Of a stretch of DNA of 9,530 nt, positions 1 through 7,789 are shown piece by piece. The position numbers were made by a program, and so were the translations under genes. How positions within the stretch are numbered: position 1 is the stretch's first letter; the number at the start of each line of letters is the position of its first letter. The stretch is from assembly GCA_964478055.1 (NCBI GenBank), contig CAYZHV010000147.1, positions 1 to 9,530 of the forward strand, written 5' to 3'. This stretch comes from CAYZHV01 sp964478055 (lineage in GTDB: Bacteria; Spirochaetota; Spirochaetia; DSM-27196; Alkalispirochaetaceae). The notes under the pieces were generated by a model that saw only the letters and a program-made list of their open reading frames with translations, searched no databases and had not been told where the DNA came from.

Positions 1-951
1 GTCCTCTCGGACCTGCTCGATGTTTCCCGTTCGGTCTCGGGACGGCTGTCGATTGAGCGTACAAACTTCAATCTCCGGGAGCTCCCACACTGGCTCGAGC
101 CCACACTCAGGAACCTCGCTGAGGCGGAAGGTCTGGCTTTCGAGTTCTCTGCAAGGTTGCCCGAGGCGGAGGTTAGCGGCGACCGGGAGCGGATCGGGCA
201 AATCCTCACGAACCTCGCGACTAACGCCGTTAAGTTTACCCAGGAAGGCACCGTCTCTTTGGAGCTGCTCCACGAGAATGAGGAATTGAGAATCACCGTG
301 TCCGACACCGGCCCTGGCATCGCCGAGGAGGACAAGAACACGGTCTTCGATCCCTTTGTGCAATCCGGAAGCGCCAGGAGCCATTCCGGAGGAGGTCTCG
401 GCCTGGGCCTCTCGATCGTCAAGTCCCTCGTAGACGAAATGGGGGGTAGCATAAGAATTGACAGCGAGGTGAACCACGGCGCCACCTTCTTGGTATCGCT
501 GCCCCTACCCATCTCCGACGCATCTCCCAAAGAGGAGACAAATAGCACGCGGACGCTCCCGGTTTCCGATCTATCGGTACTAATAGCTGAAGATGAGGCG
601 ATTAATCGCTTGTATCTTGCCACCTTTCTTTCGAGCTCCGGCGCGAAGGTGACACAAACGAAAAACGGCGAAGATGCGCTGAACGCCGCCAGTTCCGGTG
701 AGTACGACGTGATCCTCATGGATATCTCTATGCCGAAAATGGACGGGATCGAGGCGTCCCGGCGTATTCGCGCCTGGGAACAAGAGACCGGCGCCGGGCG
801 GACTCCGATCGTGGCACTCACCGCTCACGCTCACGCCGAGCAAGTGCAGGAGTGCTACGACGCAGGTATGACCGCGTATCTTTCCAAGCCGTATCGGGAA
901 CACGAAGTCATTGCGGTGCTCGAGAGGGTTATTACCGAACCTACCGGTTAG
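1..951 (+). CDS. Hybrid sensor histidine kinase, 3' part (HATPase and C-terminal receiver)
   Basis: The reading frame is open from base 1, so this is the C-terminal 316 residues of a longer kinase whose sensor and phospho-accepting His lie outside the window. Numbering from base 1: residues 1-25 (LLDVSRSVSGRLSIER) are the end of a HisKA dimerisation helix. Residues 26-170 are a HATPase_c domain with an N box (N71, N75, K78), a G1 box D102-T-G-P-G and a glycine-rich G2 box around 130-137 (GGGLGLGL). Residues 191-312 are a receiver with acidic pocket E197/D198, phospho-acceptor D241 (LMDISMPKMDG), T274 and K296-P297. All catalytic residues are present, so ATP-dependent autophosphorylation and transfer to D241 are expected. 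The TTG at 157 falls inside the HATPase domain and is not the start. The stop overlaps the end of the opposing kinase by 4 nt. No output domain is present; signal presumably leaves through a phosphotransfer protein or protein contact. Confidence 0.93.
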   Translation, partial: VLSDLLDVSRSVSGRLSIERTNFNLRELPHWLEPTLRNLAEAEGLAFEFSARLPEAEVSGDRERIGQILTNLATNAVKFTQEGTVSLELLHENEELRITVSDTGPGIAEEDKNTVFDPFVQSGSARSHSGGGLGLGLSIVKSLVDEMGGSIRIDSEVNHGATFLVSLPLPISDASPKEETNSTRTLPVSDLSVLIAEDEAINRLYLATFLSSSGAKVTQTKNGEDALNAASSGEYDVILMDISMPKMDGIEASRRIRAWEQETGAGRTPIVALTAHAHAEQVQECYDAGMTAYLSKPYREHEVIAVLERVITEPTG

Positions 952-2663
952 CCTAGCTCTCGATGCTCATCCACAACTCCCGCCGGGAATCGTACCGTGA
1001 CTTCTGTGCCATCCCCGTTACCGCTTCGATACTCGACGGTCCCCTCGAGCTGCCGGGTTAGCTCTTCCAGGAGGTCTCTTCCGATGCCAGTGTGACGCAC
1101 CGGACCCCAGGACTCTCCAACGCCGTCATCGAGGACACTGAGCTCCACCGTGCCCCCCGCTGTCTGCCGGACCGCTACGTCGACGAATACGCCACGGCCT
1201 GGAAAGGCGTGCTTGTAGGCGTTGATAACCAGCTCATTGACGATTATGCCACAGGGAATGCCACGATCCGCCTCCAGGATGATCGACTCTACGGAGCTAC
1301 GCAGCGCCACGTCCGGCCGCCCGTGGGATTCCCGGATGCGCTCGAGTAGCTCGTTCAGATACTCTTTCAAAGATATCTGTGCCACGCTCGGTGACTGATA
1401 GAGCTGATCATGGATCAGGGCCATTGAGGTAACACGGCTTTCCACATCCAAGAGAACACCGTACTCTCTCGAACCATTCTGGAGGGCGCTCCGTTCGAGG
1501 GAGAGGATGCCTTTGACCACTGCCAGATTGTTGCGAACGCGGTGGTTTACCTCCCGAAGAAGCACGCTTTTCTCAGCCAGCGCCTCCCTGAGGGACTCCT
1601 TACTCTTTTCGAGCGCCTCCTGTCGTTCCTCTATTTGACGAGCCATCTGGACAAGGCTCTTCTGCAGCTCTCTTAGCTCCCGAGGCGCCCAACCTATTCT
1701 CGACGGGCGATCCGGACCGGCCAACCCTTGGGGGCCAAGCTTCCGGGCAGACGCTTCGAGCTTCCTGATGGGTACCTCAATCGTGAGACCAAGAAGAACC
1801 GCTGCAAGCGCCGCGAGACCCACTGCCAGAACGGCCCCCAAAGTGAGGGCTCTGTTATAGCGACCGAACCCTTCACTGACGGAGGCGGTGGAAACCTCGG
1901 AAACAACTCTCCAGGCGGCCCCGGTCACGGGGGTGCTCACGCCGTAGACAGGAAGGCCTCTATGGCTCCTGTAGGTCCCTCCGCTCCTGTTCCCCGGTAG
2001 CGCCTCGGGGCCGACTCCTTTGACAGTATTTCCCCCAGTAACGATACTCCCACCGGAGTCGATCACAAAGCTCACGATACCCTCGCCGCCGTAGCCGCCC
2101 AGGACCGCGTCGAGTACCGTTGGCCGCACGGGGGCGAAGACAACGCCGATTACCGATCCGGATCGGGCACGGATCGGCTCGGCGAAGAGAACCATTGGCC
2201 TGCCGGAGGTTCTCGCGACAATCACATCGCTAACCACGGAGCGCCCTCCGATCGCTTCTCGGAAGTAACTACGGTCGGAAATGTTGCCTCCCGTGCCAGC
2301 ATGGGAGTCCATGATGACTTCTCCACTCTCAGTGGCAACGACAACGGCGTCGAGATTGGGAAAGGAAGCAACCAATTGCCGTGCCTCGACGAGCATGGAA
2401 GCGTCCTCGAAGCGTCGAGTCTCCGGTCGACTGGCAAAATACCGTACCACACTCTGTTGCTCGGAGATCCACGCCTCGATAGCCGCAACGTCCCCGCTGT
2501 TTTCCGTCCGCAACTCCGCGAGAGCCTGTTGCACCACCAGAGGCGCTATCTCGGTCCGGTAGAACCAGAACGCAAGGAGCCCATATAAGAGAAGAGGAAT
2601 GCCCGAAAGAAGGAGCAAGCGGGTGATAGCTCTATCAAAGCCTCGCCTCCGGCGATAAAGCAT
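948..2663 (-). CDS. Membrane sensor histidine kinase: Cache-like sensor, HisKA_2, HATPase
   Basis: 571-residue two-pass membrane kinase. A basic N-terminus (R4-R7) precedes TM1 (about 13-34). Residues 40-265 form an extracellular domain of the dCache type: 'SGEVIMDSH', 'ISDRSYFREAIGG' and 'GRPMVLFAEPIR' are typical of these ligand-binding modules. TM2 is about 271-294, followed by a HAMP-like linker and a coiled coil (330-370). The HisKA_2 dimerisation segment carries H374 in NHRVRNN. HATPase residues are N476-E477 and N481 (N box), D512-D-G-V-G516 (G1) and G526/G528. The intact motifs imply autophosphorylation in response to a small extracellular ligand; organic or amino acids are common for the fold, but the ligand cannot be read here. 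The ATG start has a GAGGAG Shine-Dalgarno 10 nt upstream (2674-2679). There is no receiver in the protein, so its partner lies elsewhere. HisKA_2 kinases are a family distinct from classical HisKA. Confidence 0.92.
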   Translation of the reverse strand: MLYRRRRGFDRAITRLLLLSGIPLLLYGLLAFWFYRTEIAPLVVQQALAELRTENSGDVAAIEAWISEQQSVVRYFASRPETRRFEDASMLVEARQLVASFPNLDAVVVATESGEVIMDSHAGTGGNISDRSYFREAIGGRSVVSDVIVARTSGRPMVLFAEPIRARSGSVIGVVFAPVRPTVLDAVLGGYGGEGIVSFVIDSGGSIVTGGNTVKGVGPEALPGNRSGGTYRSHRGLPVYGVSTPVTGAAWRVVSEVSTASVSEGFGRYNRALTLGAVLAVGLAALAAVLLGLTIEVPIRKLEASARKLGPQGLAGPDRPSRIGWAPRELRELQKSLVQMARQIEERQEALEKSKESLREALAEKSVLLREVNHRVRNNLAVVKGILSLERSALQNGSREYGVLLDVESRVTSMALIHDQLYQSPSVAQISLKEYLNELLERIRESHGRPDVALRSSVESIILEADRGIPCGIIVNELVINAYKHAFPGRGVFVDVAVRQTAGGTVELSVLDDGVGESWGPVRHTGIGRDLLEELTRQLEGTVEYRSGNGDGTEVTVRFPAGVVDEHRELG

Positions 2664-2673
2664 GTAGTGGGCG

Positions 2674-2679
2674 CTCCTC
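2674..2679 (-). promoter_or_regulatory. Ribosome binding site of the Cache-domain kinase
   Basis: On the minus strand GAGGAG lies 10 nt before the ATG at 2663. It supports this start over any downstream Met and keeps the basic N-terminus ahead of TM1. Confidence 0.6.
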
Positions 2680-2705
2680 GGTAGTTTTCAAGTAGGCTAG
2701 GATGA

Positions 2706-2734
2706 ATTGTAGTGGAAACTGACCGCGGAAGAAA
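2706..2734 (-). promoter_or_regulatory. Possible sigma70-type promoter for the Cache-domain kinase
   Basis: Read on the minus strand, TACAAT (complement of 2706-2711) matches five of six bases of a -10 box and sits about 43 nt before the ATG. The hexamer 17 nt further upstream (TTTCTT, complement of 2729-2734) is a poor -35 box. The call rests mainly on the -10 match and on the position in the divergent intergenic region. Confidence 0.28.
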
Positions 2735-2901
2735 AGGCACCCGTTCATTTCCGCCCTCCTCAGGTGTCCGCGCTCTGGGCAACTCTAACCTGTGAGGACC
2801 TCTCGTGGTCAATCTCCGTGGTCGACGGAGGGGACAAAGGGGAGTTCGCGTAGCAAAAAGCGCCCTTGCCGTGGGCCACGATCTCCGGATAGTCTCTCGG
2901 C

Positions 2902-4836
2902 GTGGGACTGTACAACCGACTGAGGAGACTAGGGTCTCCCGTCGTGCTTCTGCTATTCTCTCTGCTCAGCCTGGAACGAGTCATTTCCGAGGAGATTACC
3001 GTAGCGGCCTTTGACGGTGCCGCGCCGATCGTTTTTCGGAACGAAAGTGGAGAGGCGGCGGGGGTTATGCCGGAGCTCCTCGATCAGCTTCTCCACGATC
3101 TCGGTCATGAGGCTCGGTTCGTCACCGGCCTCAGCTTCAACGAGGCCTTCGAGGCCGTCGCAGCTGGTGAGATTGATCTCCTTCCCGGGGCGGTACACTC
3201 AAAGGAGCGGGCGCTCAGGCTCGACTTCAACAAGGAGCCGATCGTGGTTGCCTGGGGACAGCTCGGGGTCCTCCCAAAGAACGACTTTGACGGGCTCCTG
3301 GAGCTACGGAATCAACGCATCGGGCTCATGCGGGAGGGGCAGAACGCGGCGAACTTCTCTGCTCTGATGAAGCAGTTCGACATCCCTTTTGTTCCGGTCT
3401 ACTACGAGAGCTTTGCCGAAATCACCGAGGCAATCGAGAAGGAAGAAGTCGCCGCGGGGGTGTTTTTCAACGCGTGGTTTCGCGGTGGCCGCGCCATAGT
3501 CCCGAGCTCCATCGTATTCTCGCCGACTCAAGGGATGGTAGCCACGGCCAAAGGCTCCAACAGTGAGCTTCTGCACAGTATCGACAAGCGACTTGTCCAG
3601 CTCAAAGAGGAACAGGGCTCCTACTACTACCAGATCATTGACCGCTGGTTCTCACGGAACGAAGGACGAGCCCTGCCAAGGTGGGCCTGGGTTACCGGGG
3701 CTTCGATTCTTGGGGCCCTCCTACTCGCGGTCCTCTTTCTCTTTAGCTTACGCCGCCAGGTGGCAAGGGCTACGGCTGCGGTGGAGGAGAGCCGCGAGCG
3801 GTATCGCATGGTGGCCGACTACGCCCACGGCTGGGAGTTCTGGACCGATCCAGGTGGCGACCTCGTCTATATCTCGCCAAATACAAAGGAGATCACCGGC
3901 TACTCCGCAGCACAGTTTCGTGACGATACGAGCCTGTTGGAACGAATCATTCTTCCTGAGGACACTGCAATCTGGAAAGACCATATGCGGGAGATTCACA
4001 AACCCGAAGCGAGGAGCCGGAGCAGCTGCACCTTTCGCATTAGAACGAAGAGCGGTGAAGTTCGCTGGATCGAGCACCGTTGCACAAGCATTACTTCGAG
4101 TAAGGGTGTGTATCTCGGTCGGCGGGGCAGTAACATTGACATCACCGATCAGCTCCTTCAACAACAGACCTTAGAGCAGAACCTCCGAGAGAAGGAGTTG
4201 ATGCTTCAGGAGATTCATCATCGGGTCAAGAATAACCTGCAGGTTGTGTCCAGCTTGATCTCTCTCCAGAAGCACGCGATCCAGGATCAGGAGATCCTGG
4301 ACCACCTCGATAGCATCGCCGGTCGGATAAGCACCATGGGTACCCTACACTCCACAATCTACCGGGAGGATTCTTTCGGCCGAGTGAACATGAAGGAGTA
4401 TATTGAGTCGATTATCGCTCAGTTGGACACAACCGCCTTCCTCTCGGCAGGGATCGCTCTGAGCCTTTCCGTGGCGCCAATAGAGCTGGAGCTCTCTGAG
4501 GCCCTACCCTGCGGCCTTATCATCAACGAGGCCACGACCAATGCCTTCAAGTACGCCTTTCCGGAGGTCAGAAGGGGAGAAATTTGGATCGAGCTAAGCT
4601 TTGTAACAGCTGAAATGCTCCGTCTTTCGATAGCCGACAACGGTGTCGGCCTGCCGCCGGACAACGAGGATTCGAGCGTCGCAACCCGGGGCATAGGCTT
4701 CGAGCTAATTACTGCCCTGGCGGATCAGCTCGGAGGTAAGGCTGAGTGGCAGTCCGAGAACGGCGTAGCAGTGCAGGTACTGTTCCCTCATAAGGGAGCC
4801 GAGTCGAGGGAACCCCTTTCAGCTGTCTCCAGATAG
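2902..4836 (+). CDS. Sensor histidine kinase: solute-binding domain, TM, PAS, HisKA_2, HATPase
   Basis: 644-residue kinase. A signal-like N-terminus (R6, R8, R9, hydrophobic 13-23) exports residues about 31-253, which resemble a family 3 extracellular solute-binding protein (PBPb fold): 'ITVAAFDGAAPIVFRN', 'GVMPELLDQLL', 'GEIDLLPGAVHSKERA'. TM is about 261-283. A coiled coil leads into one PAS domain (about 300-415, PAS_3-like, 'EVRWIEHRCTSI'), then HisKA_2 with H440 in HHRVKNN. HATPase residues are N542-E543, N547, D579-N-G-V-G583 and G597/G599. It likely senses a small periplasmic ligand by Venus-flytrap closure and integrates a cytoplasmic PAS input; the ligand is unknown. GTG at 2902 is the first possible start because an in-frame TAG sits at 2890; no clear Shine-Dalgarno precedes it, and GTG at 2944 would delete much of the signal segment. 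The 3' end overlaps the opposing DUF454 gene by 18 nt. Confidence 0.92.
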   Translation: MGLYNRLRRLGSPVVLLLFSLLSLERVISEEITVAAFDGAAPIVFRNESGEAAGVMPELLDQLLHDLGHEARFVTGLSFNEAFEAVAAGEIDLLPGAVHSKERALRLDFNKEPIVVAWGQLGVLPKNDFDGLLELRNQRIGLMREGQNAANFSALMKQFDIPFVPVYYESFAEITEAIEKEEVAAGVFFNAWFRGGRAIVPSSIVFSPTQGMVATAKGSNSELLHSIDKRLVQLKEEQGSYYYQIIDRWFSRNEGRALPRWAWVTGASILGALLLAVLFLFSLRRQVARATAAVEESRERYRMVADYAHGWEFWTDPGGDLVYISPNTKEITGYSAAQFRDDTSLLERIILPEDTAIWKDHMREIHKPEARSRSSCTFRIRTKSGEVRWIEHRCTSITSSKGVYLGRRGSNIDITDQLLQQQTLEQNLREKELMLQEIHHRVKNNLQVVSSLISLQKHAIQDQEILDHLDSIAGRISTMGTLHSTIYREDSFGRVNMKEYIESIIAQLDTTAFLSAGIALSLSVAPIELELSEALPCGLIINEATTNAFKYAFPEVRRGEIWIELSFVTAEMLRLSIADNGVGLPPDNEDSSVATRGIGFELITALADQLGGKAEWQSENGVAVQVLFPHKGAESREPLSAVSR

Positions 4837-5202
4837 TACTGGCCGGGTCCAGAGATAGAGAGCAACCCCACCCAGCAGCAGCGCAAGCGCCACGGTCCAG
4901 ATGACGTGCCGAGTCTGAAGGTAGAAAAATACAACTGCCAGGGACTTTAACACCGTTGCGGTCACCTTTGTCCGGAGCGACAAGGCGCGTCTCTCGCGCC
5001 ACTCCCGCAGGGGCGGACCAAACCTCGGGTGGTTGCGCAGCCACCGCTCGAGGCGGGGTGATCCCAGGGAGAAGAACCACGCCGCGAGGAGCAGAAACGG
5101 CGTCGTCGGCAGTCCGGGCAGCGCAACGCCAAGAGCTCCCGCCCCGACCGCGAGCCAGCCGAGGAGGAGAAGAACTGCCGCGAGCGGTCGGGGAGGTCTC
5201 AT
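4819..5202 (-). CDS. DUF454 (YbaN-type) small integral membrane protein
   Basis: 127 residues from the ATG at 5202, or 129 from a GTG at 5208. The signature block 'LPGLPTTPFLLLAAWFF', followed by 'SPRLERWLRNHPRFGPPLREW' split across the loop and 'RALSLRTKV', is characteristic of the DUF454 family (E. coli YbaN). Numbering from the GTG: TM helices at about 8-28, 35-48 (partly re-entrant because of the Pro-Gly-Leu-Pro turn), and a C-terminal pair at about 84-98 and 102-119. The length is normal for the family, whose function is not established. The gene begins 7-13 nt after the stop of the upstream receiver-PAS kinase, so the two are probably co-transcribed and possibly translationally coupled. 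GGTGATC overlaps the starts but is too close to the ATG for a standard ribosome site. Its last 18 nt overlap the end of the opposing kinase. Confidence 0.85.
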   Translation of the reverse strand: MRPPRPLAAVLLLLGWLAVGAGALGVALPGLPTTPFLLLAAWFFSLGSPRLERWLRNHPRFGPPLREWRERRALSLRTKVTATVLKSLAVVFFYLQTRHVIWTVALALLLGGVALYLWTRPVLSGDS

Positions 5203-5215
5203 GATCACCAGTCGA

Positions 5216-7789
5216 CTATGTTGCTTCCGTGGGTCCTGCCATAGCGACGGGATGCAACGAAGCGCAAACCGGAAACACTACCCTGCATTCAGTGCCGCGC
5301 CCCGATGTCGCCCGTATTTCGAAGGCGCCTCCTATTTGCTCACTCATCATCCTCACCAGGGTCAGACCGAAACTCTCAGTCGACTCGGGGTCGAAACCCG
5401 GCGGAAGACCCTTTCCGTCGTCCCTTAACTCGAGGACTCCCGTTCCCTCTTCCACCAGAAGTCGCAGCTCGATCTGACCGCGCTCCTCGGGTGAATAAGC
5501 GTACTTTAAGCTGTTGCTCGTCAGCTCCGCCACGATTGCACCGAGGAGAAAGGCGATTTCGGTTTTGAGCTGCGCCCCATCGAAGGCGACCGAAAGCTCA
5601 ATGCGCTCTGAGGCACCGTAGGTTCTAAGGACGCTTCGGCAGAGATCTTCGAGGTAATCGCCTACGGTAATTTCGCTGTACTGCCCAGTTCGCAAGAGCT
5701 TCTCATAGAGGGCCCGAATGCTCGTGACCCGGTTCTGAACGTTCTTGACGGCTGAGAGGGTTTCGGAGCTCTCGGCCAGGTCCAATTGAACCGAGAGAAG
5801 GGACTCAACCACGGCAAAGCTGTTCTTAACCCGGTGATGCGTCTCCTTTAGCATGGTTTCTTTTTCCCGGAGGAGGCCGCTGAGCTTTTCTTGCGCTTCT
5901 TTTAGTTCCGTCATATCCAGAGCGGTAAAGGTGGCCCCCTTTGACGTGTCAGAACCGTCCAAGTAGGTCGAAGCGAGTAAGATGTGGATAATCGTGCCGT
6001 CCTTGCGTACCCACCGAGTTTCGACGACCCCGGTACTTGCTTCTTCCATTTGACGGTACTTTTCTTCTCCGACGTAGTTGTACTCTTCCACCGTCGGATA
6101 GAGGACTTGCGCGTTCTTGCCGAGAAGCTCCGCGGCGTCGTAACCGGTCATCGCGCAAAGTCGAGGGTTAACCTCCAGGAGGGTGCGATCCTTTACCACG
6201 CCGATGCCCACCGGAGCGGCCCTGAAGATACTCCGGATTCGCTCGGCGTTTTCTCTCCGGGCTTCCTCCGAACGCATTAGCTCGCTGAGATCCTCGAAGG
6301 TCGCAACCATTCCTCGAAACCGACCCTCGGTGTCCTTTATCGGGCTGCCGTTCACCGACAACTGCACACGCCGACCGTCGGTCCGATCTATGGCGTGTCT
6401 GACATCGTAGGCCGGAAGTCCGGTTCTCTTGACGATGGCAAAGGGTTGCTCTTCATCAGGGAGCGGATTACCGTGAACGTCCGTCGCCTTCCATTGCGGG
6501 GCGTTGTACGTCCGGCCGAGGATCTCCGCCCGAGTCAAACCGAGTAACTCTTCCGCCTTGGAGTTCGCATAGACGATCCTTCCATGCTCGTTGACCTCGG
6601 CGATGCCCACGGGGCTCGTCTCCATGATTCGGGTGAGCCGAAGCCTCTCTTCCCGCAACGCCTCCTCGGCGTGCTTGAGATCGGTAATATCTAGACAGTG
6701 GCCGATATATCCGAGGAACTGTCCCGCACCGTCGAAGCGGGGAGTCCCGTCATCCTGGACCCAGCGATACTCCCCCTCGGCGTTGCGCAGGCGGTACACC
6801 ATGCTGAAGGTCTCCCGCCGGTCAAAGGCTTCCGTGTAGGTGCGTATGCACTGCTGCAGATCCTCGGGATGCACCCCCTCGGTCCAGCCATTATCGACCT
6901 CCTGCTCCAGTGTCCGACCGGTAAAGGCAAGCCAGGGCGCATTGAAGTAGTCGCAGCTTTTGTCCTTCCCGGAGGTCCACACGAGAGCCTGCCCGGAGTC
7001 CGCCAGGGTACGAAAGTGAATCTCGCTATCCCGCAGTTTCTGCTCCGCATGCTTTCGCTCTGAAATGTTCTGCAGCACCACGGTGAACTCGTCTTCGACA
7101 GTGGGAAAGACGGTGATCTCGAACCACCCCTCCAGCGGCGGAAAGTAGACCTCTTGCCTGGAGGAGATCCCGGTAGATAGCGCCTCGCGATAGAGCGATA
7201 GTATCTCCGTGGCCTCGTCGTTGGGGTAGAGCTCGCGAATCGTCTTGCCTAAGAGCGTTCCGGAGGAGAGCCCTGTTTGCTCCTCGAAAGCTGCGTTGAC
7301 CCGAAGGTACTCACAGTCGACGAGAACCCCGGCCTCATCGTGGATGGCGCGGTGTATACAGAGCCCGTTTATGGAATAGTCGAAGGTATCGCCCGCGAGC
7401 TTTCTCGAGGCAAAGAGGCGGAAGGCCATCTTGATCGACGCAATTAGCACCGTCTCGGCGCAATCCTTTACTATGTACCCATAGGAGGTGACCGCCTCGG
7501 TCTTCCGCACAACCTCCGGCTCCGTATGGGAGGAGAGAAAGACAAGAGGAATCTCACGCTCCCGAAGGATAAGCCTCGCGGCCTCGATACCGTCCATCCC
7601 GTCACCGAGGTTTATGTCCATCAGGATCAGGTCAATCGCCCCGGGCTGAGAAAACTTCTCCACCGCTTTCTCACCGGACAACGCGGTTACGACGGTGTAC
7701 CCGTGCTTCTGGAGGGTCATCTTTTCCGCCATAGCGATGAGAGCCTCGTCTTCCACGAGAAGAATTGTTTTGCCGCTCTGACTTTTCAT
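5216..7789 (-). CDS. Cytoplasmic receiver-PASx4-HisKA_2 histidine kinase
   Basis: 857 residues with no signal peptide or TM segment. Residues 6-125 are a receiver with acidic pocket E13/D14, phospho-acceptor D58 (LMDINLGDGMDG), S86 and K108; the Lys is followed by Asp, not the usual Pro. Four PAS modules follow at about 137-245, 255-375, 384-505 and 512-632, with typical closings 'VVLQNISERKHAEQ', 'YIGHCLDITDLKHAEE', 'VATFEDLSEL' and 'FTALDMTELKEAQ'. HisKA_2 carries H652 in HHRVKNS. HATPase has N759 and E755 but Ala754 where the two sister kinases have the first N-box Asn; G1 is D790-D-G-K-G794 and G808 lies in the lid region. The N-terminal receiver makes it a candidate acceptor for phosphate from other kinases, with phosphorylation gating its own activity. 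The PAS domains may bind cofactors or small ligands, not identifiable here. ATG start; only a weak GGA lies just upstream. The DUF454 gene follows 7-13 nt downstream. Confidence 0.93.
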   Translation of the reverse strand: MKSQSGKTILLVEDEALIAMAEKMTLQKHGYTVVTALSGEKAVEKFSQPGAIDLILMDINLGDGMDGIEAARLILREREIPLVFLSSHTEPEVVRKTEAVTSYGYIVKDCAETVLIASIKMAFRLFASRKLAGDTFDYSINGLCIHRAIHDEAGVLVDCEYLRVNAAFEEQTGLSSGTLLGKTIRELYPNDEATEILSLYREALSTGISSRQEVYFPPLEGWFEITVFPTVEDEFTVVLQNISERKHAEQKLRDSEIHFRTLADSGQALVWTSGKDKSCDYFNAPWLAFTGRTLEQEVDNGWTEGVHPEDLQQCIRTYTEAFDRRETFSMVYRLRNAEGEYRWVQDDGTPRFDGAGQFLGYIGHCLDITDLKHAEEALREERLRLTRIMETSPVGIAEVNEHGRIVYANSKAEELLGLTRAEILGRTYNAPQWKATDVHGNPLPDEEQPFAIVKRTGLPAYDVRHAIDRTDGRRVQLSVNGSPIKDTEGRFRGMVATFEDLSELMRSEEARRENAERIRSIFRAAPVGIGVVKDRTLLEVNPRLCAMTGYDAAELLGKNAQVLYPTVEEYNYVGEEKYRQMEEASTGVVETRWVRKDGTIIHILLASTYLDGSDTSKGATFTALDMTELKEAQEKLSGLLREKETMLKETHHRVKNSFAVVESLLSVQLDLAESSETLSAVKNVQNRVTSIRALYEKLLRTGQYSEITVGDYLEDLCRSVLRTYGASERIELSVAFDGAQLKTEIAFLLGAIVAELTSNSLKYAYSPEERGQIELRLLVEEGTGVLELRDDGKGLPPGFDPESTESFGLTLVRMMSEQIGGAFEIRATSGRGTECRVVFPVCASLHPVAMAGPTEAT

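Larger units (their letters stand above)
2664..2901. promoter_or_regulatory. Divergent intergenic region with small palindromes
   Basis: These 238 nt separate two divergently read kinases and contain no convincing gene. CTCCGT-GGTCG-ACGGAG (2814-2830) is a perfect 6-bp inverted repeat with a 5-nt centre. CGTGG-G-CCACG (2870-2880) is a perfect 5-bp palindrome that ends 21 nt before the GTG start of the rightward kinase. The word CGTGGTC occurs at 2804-2810 and again 13 nt later at 2817-2823, and CGTGG recurs at 2870. These could be regulator half-sites shared by the two divergent genes, but short palindromes of this size also arise by chance at this GC content. Confidence 0.35.

Noticed and set aside
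580..903. 107-codon minus-strand open frame in the hybrid kinase receiver
   Set aside because: It is antisense to an intact receiver domain with all key residues; the composition is shadow-like.
157..951. TTG at 157 as the start of a short HATPase-receiver protein
   Set aside because: The frame is open to base 1 and encodes dimerisation-helix residues upstream; starting at 157 would cut into the HATPase domain.
3563..4174. 203-codon plus-strand open frame inside the SBP-kinase gene
   Set aside because: It lies entirely within the 644-residue kinase in another frame, is rich in Ser/Arg/Pro and shows no family motif, so it is a GC-driven shadow.
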